A stretch of DNA of 64,000 nucleotides, taken from the NCBI GenBank assembly GCA_963712065.1, contig CAVQGM010000002.1, forward strand, positions 1,612,001-1,676,000, written 5' to 3'. Position numbers and translations under genes: made by a program. The notes below the pieces were generated by a model, which worked only from the letters and a program-made list of their open reading frames with translations, did no database searches and was not told the origin of the DNA. Shown piece after piece: positions 50,449 through 59,781 of this stretch (position 1 is the stretch's first letter; the number at the start of each line of letters is the position of its first letter). This DNA comes from CAVQGM01 sp963712065. GTDB taxonomy: Bacteria > Actinomycetota > Acidimicrobiia > Acidimicrobiales > Acidimicrobilacustridaceae.

Positions 50449-51597
50449 TCAGGCGCCGGCGGCGGCTCGGTCCTGCGAGACGGCGTCGAACTCGAGGTAC
50501 TCCTCGCCGGTGTCGGCCCAGTCCTCGAACTGGATGACACCGATCTCCTCGAAGCGCTCGCGCAGCCAGCCCTTCCCGCCGTTGGTGGCACCGGCGTCGA
50601 GCAGACCGAGCTTCTTGCAGTTGGGCACGATCTTCGAGAACAGCATCTGCTGGAAGATCAGATCCTCCTCGGGGGCTTCGAGCAGCAGCTTGACCATCTT
50701 GCGGTTGTCGAGGCCCATGCGCTCCCACACCTCTTGCTGGAGGAAGCGGTCGCGCATGCGCACCGCCGCCTCGAACGCGAACTCCTGGCGCTCGCGCAGC
50801 TCGGCGTGGGAGAGCTCGGCGTAGTACTCCTTCAGCGACAGCACGCCGAAGGCGACGTGGCGGGCCTCGTCGCTCATGACGTAGCGGAGCAGCTGCTTGA
50901 GCAGTGGCTCCTCGGTGAGCTGGTACATGAAGCCGAAGGCGGCCAGGGCGAGGCCCTCCACCATGATCTGCATGCCGAGGTAGGTCATGTCCCACCGGCC
51001 GTCCTCGATGATGTCGTCGAGGAGCAGGCGGAGGTGGGCGTTGATCGGGTAGTACCCGGTGAGCTTGTCCTGCAGGTACTTGGCGAAGACCTCGACGTGG
51101 CGGGCCTCGTCCATGACCTGGGTGGCGGCGTAGTACTTGGCGTCGATCCACGGCACGGTCTCGACGATCTTCGCCGTGCACAGCAGCGCCCCCTGCTCGC
51201 CGTGCATGAACTGGCTGAGGCGCCAGTTCATCGACTCGACGCCGAGGGCGGTCCACTCCTTGTCACCGAAGTTCTTGAACGGGGAGTCGGGATGGCTGGC
51301 GAGGTAGCTGAACGGCCCCGCGGCGTTGGACCCCTGCATGAGGGTGACGATCTTCTCGGGGTCGACCTCGGTCGACCAGTCGAGATCGGTCTCGCCGTTC
51401 CACTGCGCCGTCTTGGCCTTCTCGTAGAGCTTGTTGAGCGCCGGGCGGGCACCCTTCTCGTAGTCCCAGGTGAAGATGGCGTCGGCGTTGTCCTTGACCT
51501 GGTGGACGAGGGCGTCGACGTCGGAGTTGGAGATCGCGAGGATCGCCTCGAGATCGTTGACGTGCTCGCGACCGAGGATCTCGGCGTCATTGGCCAT
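50449..51597 (-). CDS. ferritin-like diiron protein
   Basis: 382 aa. Two diiron half-sites are clear: Glu134 (MHGEQGALL) with Glu164/His167 (MDEARHVEVF), and Glu214 (IMVEGLAL) with Glu244/His247 (SDEARHVAFG), i.e. E...ExxH...E...ExxH. The four-helix carboxylate-bridged site fits ribonucleotide-reductase R2-like or monooxygenase-type oxygen chemistry (hydroxylase or N-oxygenase such as AurF); the substrate is unknown. It overlaps the TetR gene by 11 bp and would be co-transcribed and repressed by it. No reductase or ferredoxin gene is adjacent. Confidence 0.85.
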   Translation of the reverse strand: MANDAEILGREHVNDLEAILAISNSDVDALVHQVKDNADAIFTWDYEKGARPALNKLYEKAKTAQWNGETDLDWSTEVDPEKIVTLMQGSNAAGPFSYLASHPDSPFKNFGDKEWTALGVESMNWRLSQFMHGEQGALLCTAKIVETVPWIDAKYYAATQVMDEARHVEVFAKYLQDKLTGYYPINAHLRLLLDDIIEDGRWDMTYLGMQIMVEGLALAAFGFMYQLTEEPLLKQLLRYVMSDEARHVAFGVLSLKEYYAELSHAELRERQEFAFEAAVRMRDRFLQQEVWERMGLDNRKMVKLLLEAPEEDLIFQQMLFSKIVPNCKKLGLLDAGATNGGKGWLRERFEEIGVIQFEDWADTGEEYLEFDAVSQDRAAAGA

Positions 51598-52294
51598 CGG
51601 TGTGGCTCCTCTCAGGGGCTGGCGGTGGGCTGGCAGGGTCGGGCCCGACCCCTTCGGGCCGGGTCAGGTCGATGGCGGCATCGGCGGGGACGATCGACGA
51701 CAGGACGCGGCCGATGACGTCGCGCCAGGGCTCCGGGGCCGGGTTGCGGGCGCCGATGGCCTCGTAGAGCAGGAAGCCGAGGCCGACGGCGTGGGCGAAG
51801 TGCACGACGGCGGCGGTGTCGACGGCGGGGTCGACCTGGCCGGACGCCTTGGAGGCGTCGATCAGCACGGCCATGCGGGCGGCCCGGTCGGCGAGGTGGT
51901 CGCGCAACACGGCCGCGACCTCGGGGTCGCGCCGGGCGGCGACGAAGGCCTCGAGCAGCAGGGCGTGGCCGGGCTCGGGGGGACGGGTCACGAGGTGGGT
52001 GCCGACGGTGCCCAGGATGTCGGCGGCGTCGGCCTGGAAGCGGTGGTCGGCGAACAGCTCGTCGAACTCGTCGGCGGTGCAGACCCGGATGGCCTCGGCC
52101 AGGAGCTCGGCCTTGCCCGAGAAGCGGCGGTAGATGGCGCCCGTGGTCAGCCCGGCCCGGCGGGCGATCTCGGCCACGCCGGCGCCGTCGTAGCCCCGCT
52201 CGGCGAACACCTCGGCGGCGGCCGCCACGAGGCGGTCGACGGTGGAGTCCCCCTCCAGGGTGGGCGAGGCGACGGCCTCGGCGACCTGGTGCAC
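51587..52294 (-). CDS. TetR family regulator of the diiron gene
   Basis: 235 aa. A TetR DNA-binding domain lies at about 17-63: STVDRLVAAAAEVFAERGYDGAGVAEIARRAGLTTGAIYRRFSGKAELL, with the usual HTH. The C-terminal ligand-binding helices are followed by a Pro/Asp-rich tail. GTG start at 52294; its promoter (52301-52328) contains a 7-bp inverted repeat that is almost surely its operator, so autorepression is expected. The stop lies 11 bp inside the diiron gene. Confidence 0.9.
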   Translation of the reverse strand: MHQVAEAVASPTLEGDSTVDRLVAAAAEVFAERGYDGAGVAEIARRAGLTTGAIYRRFSGKAELLAEAIRVCTADEFDELFADHRFQADAADILGTVGTHLVTRPPEPGHALLLEAFVAARRDPEVAAVLRDHLADRAARMAVLIDASKASGQVDPAVDTAAVVHFAHAVGLGFLLYEAIGARNPAPEPWRDVIGRVLSSIVPADAAIDLTRPEGVGPDPASPPPAPERSHTDGQ

Positions 52295-52300
52295 CCGGCC

Positions 52301-52328
52301 ATGATAACGGTCGTTATCCCACGGTCAA
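52301..52328 (-). promoter_or_regulatory. promoter with TetR operator
   Basis: Minus strand: TTGACC (52323-52328), 16-bp spacer, TATCAT (52301-52306), then six bases to the GTG. GATAACG-AC-CGTTATC (52303-52318) is a perfect 7-bp inverted repeat overlapping the -10 and spacer. A bound TetR dimer would block RNA polymerase. The -10 placement implies a leaderless mRNA. Confidence 0.75.
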
Positions 52329-52387
52329 GGGTGGGGTGGGTGGGGTGCCGGGTGGGTGCGGTGCCGGGTTGCTCCGACGCGGCAAGA

Positions 52388-52807
52388 TCAGGTGCGCTCG
52401 AGGACGACGACCGGGATGACCCGGCTCGTGGCGTCCTCGTAGCCCTGGAACTGCGGGTAGGCCGCCTTCTGCCGGCTCCACAGCTCGTCGCGCTCGGCGC
52501 CCTCGGCGACGCGGGCGTGGACCGGGACCGTCTCGGTGCCGAGCTCGATGGTGGCCTCGGGGTGGGCCAGGAGGTTGTGGTACCAGTCGGGGTTGGTGGG
52601 CGCCCCCGCCTTGGAGGCGAAGACCACGACGTCGTCACCGTTCGGCAGGCACATCAGCGGGGTGGTCCGCTCGGTGCGGGTCTTCGCCCCCGTGTGGGTG
52701 AGCAGGACCATCGGCGCCCCCTCGAACGGACCGCCGACGTGGCCGCCGTTGGCCCGGAACTCGGCGATGATCCGTTCGTTCCAGTCGTTCACATCCGCAT
52801 CGGACAC
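52388..52807 (-). CDS. F420-dependent nitroreductase-like (DDN family) protein
   Basis: 139 aa. The DDN/FDOR-B type pattern is present: GGPFEGAPMVLLTHTGAKTRTERTTPLMCLPNGDDVVVFASKAG then PDWYHNLLAHPEATIELG. These flavin/F420-binding split-beta-barrel proteins reduce quinones or nitro compounds with F420H2. Signature residues for F420 phosphate are in the TGAKTRTERTTPL loop. GTG start with GAGGAG 5 nt upstream, so it has a leader. F420 use agrees with the LLM fragment at 1-216. Confidence 0.85.
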   Translation of the reverse strand: MSDADVNDWNERIIAEFRANGGHVGGPFEGAPMVLLTHTGAKTRTERTTPLMCLPNGDDVVVFASKAGAPTNPDWYHNLLAHPEATIELGTETVPVHARVAEGAERDELWSRQKAAYPQFQGYEDATSRVIPVVVLERT

Positions 52808-52977
52808 GGGAGCTCCTCACCGGGTTCGGGGATCGACGACGCCCTCGGCCCGGTCACCGGCGACGCCCACGAGATCGTATCGACCCTGATCGTACGTTCC
52901 CAAACCAGTCTCCTCGTGCGATCCCGGTCCGCTAGACAGGAGTCCCCCCGGGGGCCCCCGACGGCGTCCAGGGGTCG

Positions 52978-54648
52978 ATGCCTGCCATGGATCCCGACCC
53001 GACCTCGCCCCCGCCGGCCCCGGATCCCGTGGATCTGGACCACGAGCGGGCCGAACTCGAGCGCGCCCGGGCGGCGGTGGCAGCCAAGCTCGCCCGATTC
53101 GCGACGATCGGGGGCGGCGGGGCCGACGCCGTCGCCGACGACTACATCGACGCCGTCGTCGCCGGCGCCGTCGACCAGCTGCAGCGGGAGTTGGTCACCT
53201 TCGGCCGCATCGACGACGACCGCCCCTGGCGCGTCGGGCTGTTCGGCATCGACGCCGATGGCGACCAGCTCGTCGTCGACTGGCGCGCGCCGTTCGCCGG
53301 CGCGTTCTACCAGGCGTCGTTCGACGACCCGATGGGCCTGGCCCGCCGCGTCAGCTACGTCGGCTGCATCGACGACCTCCTCGTCGAGGACTTCGCCGCC
53401 GGCGACGTGGCCGGCAGCTCCCCGCTCCTGCACGAGCTGTCCCGCACGCGGGGCGCGACGATGCGCACCGCCGTCGCCACGCTCCAGTCGGAGCAGGACC
53501 GCCTCGTGCGAGCCGACCCCGCGGCGCGACTCGTGCTGCGCGGCGGGCCCGGCACCGGCAAGACCGTCGTCGCCCTCCACCGGGCGGCCTGGCTCGTCTA
53601 CAACGACCGACGCGTCACCGCCGACCGGATCCTCGTCGTCGGCCCGAGCGAGCGCTTCCTCCGGTTCGTGTCGGCGGTGCTGCCGACGCTCGGCGAGGCC
53701 AAGATCGCCCAGACCACCTTCGACCGCCTCCTGGGGCGGTCGACGCCGGCGGGCAGCGACGAGGCCTGGGTCGGACTCCTCGACCGGTTCGAGGCGTCGC
53801 TGTGCCGGCCGCGGGAGATCCGTGTCCGGGGCCGCATCGTCGGAGAGGCCGACGTCACCGAGCTGGTCGAGCGACTGCTCGGCCGTCCCCTGCCGTGGCG
53901 GGACCGGCGGCGGGTCTTCGTCGAGACGCTCGCCGCCCGCACCGAGCTCCCGGCGCGGGAGATCGCCGCCGTGGTCCACGAGGTCTTCCCCGCGATGCCC
54001 CGGTCGAAGGCGTGGGCCCGGCTCCGCAACCGGCGGGTGCTGGCGTCGCTCGGGGCGGCGGCCCCGCTGGTGGACGCCTGGCTGGCCGACCCGGCCGACG
54101 GCGCGCTGGAGGACGAGGTGCGGGCCCGGTTCGAGGGCGTGCCGGCGCGCTACGCCCACGTGATCGTGGACGAGGCCCAGGACATGAGCCTGCTGCAGCT
54201 CCGGGCGGTGATGCGACGGTCCGAGGGGGTCACCCTGGTCGGCGACGACGCCCAGCGCAGCAACCCGGACGGCATCGGCCTGCGACGGGCCGGGTCGCTG
54301 CTGGACGTGGCCGTGGACGAGATGGCCACCGCCTACCGGATGTCGGCGGAGATCGCCGAGTGGCTCAACGCCCACGCCCGCGCCCACGCCCTCGACGCGG
54401 TGGAGCTGGTGGGCATCCGTCCGACCGACGTGCCGGTGCGCGACCTCGGCAGCGGAGCCGAGGTCGACGTGGTGTCGCTCGAGCTGCGCGACCGGTGGAC
54501 GAACGTGGCGGTGATCGGCGCCGGGCAGGTGTGGGACCACAAGGGGGTCGAGTACGACGCCGTCGTGGTCCGTCGGGAGGGACTCACCCCCCGCGAGGTC
54601 TACCTGGCCGCTTCCCGCGCCGCCCACGAGCTGGTCCTCGTCGGCTGA
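52978..54648 (+). CDS. HelD-like superfamily 1 ATPase, compact form
   Basis: 556 aa, shorter than typical HelD (about 680-770). N-terminal coiled helix (HERAELERARAAVAAKLARF), a beta segment (VVDWRAPFAGAFYQASFDDPMGL), Walker A RGGPGTGKT (188-196), then VIVDEAQDMS (DEAQ about 398-401), GDDAQRS, and motif VI YLAASRAAHELVLVG. HelD recycles stalled RNA polymerase by pulling it off DNA; the shortened form should be tested for this. ATG at 52978 or the in-frame ATG 3 codons later. Confidence 0.75.
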   Translation: MPAMDPDPTSPPPAPDPVDLDHERAELERARAAVAAKLARFATIGGGGADAVADDYIDAVVAGAVDQLQRELVTFGRIDDDRPWRVGLFGIDADGDQLVVDWRAPFAGAFYQASFDDPMGLARRVSYVGCIDDLLVEDFAAGDVAGSSPLLHELSRTRGATMRTAVATLQSEQDRLVRADPAARLVLRGGPGTGKTVVALHRAAWLVYNDRRVTADRILVVGPSERFLRFVSAVLPTLGEAKIAQTTFDRLLGRSTPAGSDEAWVGLLDRFEASLCRPREIRVRGRIVGEADVTELVERLLGRPLPWRDRRRVFVETLAARTELPAREIAAVVHEVFPAMPRSKAWARLRNRRVLASLGAAAPLVDAWLADPADGALEDEVRARFEGVPARYAHVIVDEAQDMSLLQLRAVMRRSEGVTLVGDDAQRSNPDGIGLRRAGSLLDVAVDEMATAYRMSAEIAEWLNAHARAHALDAVELVGIRPTDVPVRDLGSGAEVDVVSLELRDRWTNVAVIGAGQVWDHKGVEYDAVVVRREGLTPREVYLAASRAAHELVLVG

Positions 54649-54759
54649 CCGCCGCCCGACCCCCACTGGCCACCCGGTCGCCGAACTCCGGTCCAGGCCA
54701 GCCCCATCGCGCAACCAGTTCGGCTCGGGCGGGGACGCCGGCGGGACCGTTCGGGGTGC

Positions 54760-55770
54760 TCAGGCCTCGAGGAGCTCGCGGAGGGCGATGGCGGGGCGGG
54801 CGCCGACGTGGGCGATGACCTCGCCGGCGGCGAGGGCGGCGAGGCGGCCCGCCTCGGCGAGGGGCATGCCCCGCGTGTAGCCGTACAGGAAGCCGGCGGC
54901 GTAGAGGTCGCCGGCGCCGGTCGTGTCGACCACCTCGGCGGGGGCGGCGGCGACGGCGACGCGCTCGCCTTCCCGGGTGATGATCACCGAGCCGTGCTCG
55001 GACCGGGTGAGGCACGCCAGCTCGCAGTGCCCGGCCACCCGATCGGCGGCCTCCTCCCACGAGGTCGTCTCGTACAGCGAGCACAGCTCGGCCTCGTTGG
55101 CGAACAGGATGTCGACCCGGTGCTCGGCGAGCTCGAGGAACTCCGCCCGGTGCCGGTCCACGCAGAACGAGTCGGACAGGGTGAAGGCGACCTTGGCGCC
55201 GGCCGCGGAACCCGTGTCCATGGCCTTCACCAGCGCGTCCTTGGCCTCGGGGAGGTCCCAGAGGTACCCCTCGCAGTAGACGATCTGGGCGTTGGCCACG
55301 AGCTGGGCGTCCACGTCGTCGGGCCCGATGGCGGACGACACCCCGAGGTAGGTGTTCATGGTCCGCTGGGCGTCGGGGGTGACGAGGATGAGGCAGCGGG
55401 CCGTGCCCCGACCGTCGGCCACGAGCCGGATGGGATCGAAGTGCACGCCCGTCGCCCGGATGTCGTGGGCGAACACCTGCCCGAGCACGTCGTCGGCCAC
55501 GCGACCGACGAAGCCGGCGGCGCCCCCGAACGACGCGATGCCCGCCGCCGTGTTGGCGGCCGAGCCGCCCGATGCCTCGAGGGCCGGCCCCATGGCGTCG
55601 TAGATGCGGTCGACGGCCTCACCGTCGACCAGCTGCATCGACCCCTTGACCATCGCGTGGTCGGCGAGGAACCCCTCGTCGGCGTGGGCGATGACGTCGA
55701 CGATGGCGTTGCCGACGGCCACCACGTCGAGGTCCTTGCCCGCCACCGCGGGCGCTCCTGGTTCGGTCAC
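54760..55770 (-). CDS. PfkB family carbohydrate/nucleoside kinase
   Basis: 336 aa. Signatures GGSAANTAAGIASFGG near 68 (N-terminal PfkB loop) and VVDTTGAGDLYAAGFLYGY near the C-terminus (DTTGAGD anion hole with catalytic Asp) are present. The family covers adenosine kinase and ribokinase-type enzymes; the acceptor here cannot be fixed, but adenosine kinase is likely. GTG start with TAGGGT 8 nt upstream. Convergent with HelD (111 bp apart, no obvious hairpin). Confidence 0.88.
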   Translation of the reverse strand: MTEPGAPAVAGKDLDVVAVGNAIVDVIAHADEGFLADHAMVKGSMQLVDGEAVDRIYDAMGPALEASGGSAANTAAGIASFGGAAGFVGRVADDVLGQVFAHDIRATGVHFDPIRLVADGRGTARCLILVTPDAQRTMNTYLGVSSAIGPDDVDAQLVANAQIVYCEGYLWDLPEAKDALVKAMDTGSAAGAKVAFTLSDSFCVDRHRAEFLELAEHRVDILFANEAELCSLYETTSWEEAADRVAGHCELACLTRSEHGSVIITREGERVAVAAAPAEVVDTTGAGDLYAAGFLYGYTRGMPLAEAGRLAALAAGEVIAHVGARPAIALRELLEA

Positions 55771-55930
55771 GGGGGCGGACCCTACCGCTCCGCGGCGGCC
55801 AACCCGGACGCCACCGCTCCTTCTCGGGACGACCCGGTCACGGCCCCGGGGCGCCGGGAGGCCCGGTACGCTCGCCCCGCCGGGCCACGGCCCGCCGTCC
55901 TCGACCAGAGCCTGCCCACCAGGAGCCCTC

Positions 55931-58579
55931 GTGCCCGCCGACCCCACCGCCGACCCGGCGATCGATCCCCATCGCCTGCCGCGCGACGTCACCCCCGTCC
56001 GCTACGACCTCGTCCTCGAGCCCGACCTCGACCAGGCGACGTTCCGGGGCGCGTGCCAGACGACCGTGGAGGTGCACGACACGATCACGTCGATCGTGCT
56101 GAACGCCATCGAGCTCGACGTCCACGAGGCCTGGATCGAACGGGTCGCCGACGGCACCCGGGTCGACGTCGACGCCATCCTCCCCGACGAGGGGACCGAG
56201 CGGATCACCCTCGAGCTGGCGGCCGTCGTCGAGCCGGGCGCCTGGGACCTCCACCTCCGGTTCGACGGGATCCTCAACGACAAGCTCCGCGGCTTCTACC
56301 GGTCGAGCTTCACCGACGCCGACGGCGCCGACCAGGTGATCGCCACCACCCAGTTCGAGGCCACCGACGCGCGTCGGGCCTTCCCGTGCTGGGACGAGCC
56401 CGATCGCAAGGCCGTCTTCCACGTCACCCTCGTCGTGCCCGAGCACCTCACGGCGGTGTCGAACGCACGCGAGATCGCCCGCCGGACCGGCTCCGAGGGG
56501 AAGGTCGCGATCGAGTTCGCCGACACCATGAAGATGTCGACCTACCTGGTCGCGTTCATCGTGGGCCCGCTCGACGTCACCGACCCGGTCGACGTCGACG
56601 GCACGCCGCTCCGCGTCGTCTACCCGCGGGGAAAGGGCCACCTCACCCCGTACGCACTCGAGGTCGGTGCGTTCTGCCTGCGTTACTTCGCCGACTACTA
56701 CGGGATCGTCTACCCGGGCGACAAGCTCGATCTGGTGGCGGTACCCGACTTCGCCTTCGGGGCGATGGAGAACCTGGGCTGCGTCACCTTCCGCGAGGTC
56801 CTGCTGCTCGTCGACCCCGACGAGGTCACCAAGCCCGAGCTCCAGAACGTCACCGACGTGATCGCCCACGAGCTGGCCCACATGTGGTTCGGCGACCTGG
56901 TCACCATGAAGTGGTGGAACGGCATCTGGCTGAACGAGGCCTTCGCCACGTTCATGGAGATGTCGGCCACCGACGCGTTCCGGCCCGAGTGGGACCGCTG
57001 GGTCGACTTCGGCCTCTCCCGCACGGCCGCCTTCGACGTCGACGCCCTGAAGAGCACCCGGCCGATCGAGTACCCGGTCGTGTCGCCCGACGACGCCGAG
57101 GGCATGTTCGACATCCTCACCTACGAGAAGGGCGCCGCCGTCGTCCGCATGCTCGAGCAGTTCCTCGGCCCCGACACGTTCCGCGACGGCATCCGGCGCT
57201 ATCTGAGCAGGCACCAGTTCGCCAACACCGAGACCGGCGACCTGTGGGACGCCATCGAGGAGGCGACCGACGAGGCCGCCGCCTCCGACGACGCCGACGT
57301 CGCCCGGTCGGTGCCCGTTCGCCGGCTGATGGACTCGTGGATCTTCCAGGGCGGGTTCCCCGTGATCGACGTCGACCTCGTCGACGACGGCGGCACCATC
57401 CGACTGACCCAGGAGCACTTCGGCTACGCCGGCGACCTGGGCGAGGGCGACGAGGACACCGAAGAGCTGGAGGGACGTCGCTGGATCGTCCCGGTCATCC
57501 TCACGATCGCCATGAACGGCGTGGTCACGGTCGACAAGGTCCTGATCGAGGGCGACACGGCGGACATCCCGGTCGTCGAGGAGATCGACTGGGTGCTCGT
57601 CAACACCGAGGGCACCGGTTTCCACCGGGTGCGCTACGCCCCCGACCTGCTCGCCGCGCTGGTGGCTCGCGCCCAGACCGAGCTGTCGCCCATCGAGCGC
57701 TACGGGCTGGTCGACGACGCGTGGGCGGCCGTGCTGGCCGACGAGATGACGGCGCCCGGGTTCCTCACCTTCGTCGAGGGGTTCGCCGACGAGACCGACC
57801 TGGCCGTGTGGCAGCGCATCGTCGGTGGTCTGCACGCGCTCGACCGACTGGTCGAAGGCGACGCCCGCGACCGGCTGAGGACGCGCATCGCGACGCTGCT
57901 GCAGCCCGCCCTCGATCGACTCGGACCGACCCCGGTCGACGGCGAGGGGGACCGCGAGCGCCAACTCCGGGGCGTGCTGTTCGCAGCGCTCGGTGCCCTC
58001 GCCGACGATGCAGAGGTGCGGGCCGAGGCCCGTCGGCTCTACGCCGCCGGCACCACCGACGCCGGCACGGTCGATCCCTCGCTGTTCGCCGCCTCGATCG
58101 AGGTGGTCGCCGCCACCGGTGGGCCCGAGGAGTTCGCCGACATGCGCGCTCGCTTCGCGGCCGCCGCCACCCCGCAGGAGGAGCTGCGGTTCCTCTCGGC
58201 GCTGGCCGACTTCGACGACCCGGAGCTGCTCCGCCAGGTGCTGGCGATGAGCATCACCGACGAGGTCCGCACCCAGAACGCGCCCTACCTGATCCGCCGG
58301 GCCCTCACCAACCGCTCCCACGGGGCCCTGGCCTGGTGGTTCGTGCAGGACGAGTGGGACACGATCAACGAGCGGTTCCCGACCAACAGCATCGCCCGGC
58401 TGCTCGAGGGCATCCGCTCCCTGTCGCGCCCCGACGTGGCCCCCGAGGTGTTCGTCTTCTTCGAGACCCACGAGGTGCCCCAGGGCGACAAGATCCTCGC
58501 GCAGCACCTCGAGCGGCTCGAGGTCAACGTGGCCCTCCGAGACCGCGAGTCGGCGCGCCTGGCCGAGTTCGTCGGGTGA
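55931..58579 (+). CDS. pepN: aminopeptidase N (M1 family)
   Basis: 882 aa. M1 signatures: FPCWDEPDRK, GAMEN (277-281), HELAH (313-317) and NEAFAT with Glu336, i.e. HExxH-x18-E. A long C-terminal domain follows. It removes N-terminal residues in the cytosol; no signal peptide. GTG start with CAGGAG upstream. The stop overlaps the next gene's start by 4 nt (GTGA), coupling it to a phosphoesterase. Confidence 0.94.
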   Translation: MPADPTADPAIDPHRLPRDVTPVRYDLVLEPDLDQATFRGACQTTVEVHDTITSIVLNAIELDVHEAWIERVADGTRVDVDAILPDEGTERITLELAAVVEPGAWDLHLRFDGILNDKLRGFYRSSFTDADGADQVIATTQFEATDARRAFPCWDEPDRKAVFHVTLVVPEHLTAVSNAREIARRTGSEGKVAIEFADTMKMSTYLVAFIVGPLDVTDPVDVDGTPLRVVYPRGKGHLTPYALEVGAFCLRYFADYYGIVYPGDKLDLVAVPDFAFGAMENLGCVTFREVLLLVDPDEVTKPELQNVTDVIAHELAHMWFGDLVTMKWWNGIWLNEAFATFMEMSATDAFRPEWDRWVDFGLSRTAAFDVDALKSTRPIEYPVVSPDDAEGMFDILTYEKGAAVVRMLEQFLGPDTFRDGIRRYLSRHQFANTETGDLWDAIEEATDEAAASDDADVARSVPVRRLMDSWIFQGGFPVIDVDLVDDGGTIRLTQEHFGYAGDLGEGDEDTEELEGRRWIVPVILTIAMNGVVTVDKVLIEGDTADIPVVEEIDWVLVNTEGTGFHRVRYAPDLLAALVARAQTELSPIERYGLVDDAWAAVLADEMTAPGFLTFVEGFADETDLAVWQRIVGGLHALDRLVEGDARDRLRTRIATLLQPALDRLGPTPVDGEGDRERQLRGVLFAALGALADDAEVRAEARRLYAAGTTDAGTVDPSLFAASIEVVAATGGPEEFADMRARFAAAATPQEELRFLSALADFDDPELLRQVLAMSITDEVRTQNAPYLIRRALTNRSHGALAWWFVQDEWDTINERFPTNSIARLLEGIRSLSRPDVAPEVFVFFETHEVPQGDKILAQHLERLEVNVALRDRESARLAEFVG

Positions 58580-59781
58580 CGTCGGCGGGAGGACGCGCCC
58601 GCGTCTTCGCCGTCGAGGACACCGCCGCCCAGCTCGTGTGGCGGCGGTCGCCCCCCGGCGTGGTGAAGGTCACCGGTCCCGCCGGCACCGTCGAGGCCGT
58701 CACCGATGGCGGGCCGGGCAGCATCGTCGTCGAGGGGCTGCGCCCCGACACGGACTCGCGCGTCGAGGTCGCCGGCGCCGACGGCACCACCGTGGTCGTG
58801 CCGGTGCGCACCCTCCCGAGCCCGCCGGGCGCCGAGCGGTTCCGCTTCGCCACGATCTCCGACCTCCACCTCGGCGAGCGCGCCTTCGGCCTGCGCCGCA
58901 CGATCCGGGAGCACGCCGGGCCGGCGCGGCCCTACCCCGAGCGGGCGCTGCGCGCCTCGTTGGACGAGTTGCGCGTCTGGGGTGCCCAGCTCGTGGTGGT
59001 GAAGGGTGACGTGACCCACGGGAGCGCCGTGCGCTCCTGGCGGGCGTTCCACGAGCTCAGCGCCGACGTCGGCATCCCGATGGTGGTCATCCCGGGCAAC
59101 CACGACACCTCGCACTACCACGCCGCCCGCGATCCGGTCGTCGCCCCCGGCGACCGGTGGGACGCCTACACCGCGGCCCGTGAGCTCGGGCTCGCCACGG
59201 TCGATCCCGCGACCAGCGCGACGGTCGTCGACCGGCCGGGGATCCGGCTGATCCTCACCGACACCGTCCTCGCCGTCGGTCACCCGGGCACCATCCGCCG
59301 GGCCGAGCCGGCCGTGCTCGAGGCGGCGGCATCGGCCACGACGCCGGTCGTGGTGATCCTGCACCACCAGCTCGAGGTGTGGCCGGTCACGCCCTACCGA
59401 CCGCCCGGCGTCGCCTTCGCCGAGGCCGACCCGTTCCTCCGCCGGCTGGCCGGCGCCAACCCGGCCTCCCTCGTCACCTCGGGCCACACCCACCGCCACC
59501 GCCGGCACGTCCGGCACGGGGTGGTGACGACCGAGGTCGGTTCGACCAAGGACTACCCGGGCACCTGGGCCGGCTACGTCGTGCACGACGGCGGCATCCG
59601 CCAGGTGGTACGGCGGGTGGCGCGGCCCGACGTGCTGCGCTGGACCGAGACGAGCGGTCGCGCCGCCCTCGGCATCTGGCGGTACTACTCGCCCGGCCGC
59701 CTCGGCGACCGGTGCTTCACCCATCCGTGGCCGCCGCGGCGCGACGGCGCGGCGCGTGGACCGACGGCGGCTCCTAGGTGA
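58576..59781 (+). CDS. calcineurin-like metallophosphoesterase
   Basis: 401 aa. An N-terminal beta domain (1-85, fibronectin/purple-acid-phosphatase-like) precedes a metallophosphatase: FATISDLHLGE (Asp96/His98), VVKGDVTHG (Asp145), IPGNHDTSH (174-180), ILHHQLEV and SGHTHRHRR. Two-metal phosphoesterase; substrate unknown. GTG start overlapping the pepN stop; the 3' end overlaps the convergent subtilase gene by 8 bp. Confidence 0.88.
   Translation: MTSAGGRARVFAVEDTAAQLVWRRSPPGVVKVTGPAGTVEAVTDGGPGSIVVEGLRPDTDSRVEVAGADGTTVVVPVRTLPSPPGAERFRFATISDLHLGERAFGLRRTIREHAGPARPYPERALRASLDELRVWGAQLVVVKGDVTHGSAVRSWRAFHELSADVGIPMVVIPGNHDTSHYHAARDPVVAPGDRWDAYTAARELGLATVDPATSATVVDRPGIRLILTDTVLAVGHPGTIRRAEPAVLEAAASATTPVVVILHHQLEVWPVTPYRPPGVAFAEADPFLRRLAGANPASLVTSGHTHRHRRHVRHGVVTTEVGSTKDYPGTWAGYVVHDGGIRQVVRRVARPDVLRWTETSGRAALGIWRYYSPGRLGDRCFTHPWPPRRDGAARGPTAAPR

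Noticed and set aside
54808..59781. Very long plus-strand reading frame (over 1600 codons) through pfkB, pepN and the phosphoesterase
   Set aside because: It is an artefact of high GC: only its last part (58576-59781) is the real phosphoesterase; the rest is antisense or out-of-frame shadow with Arg/Pro/Gly-rich sequence.
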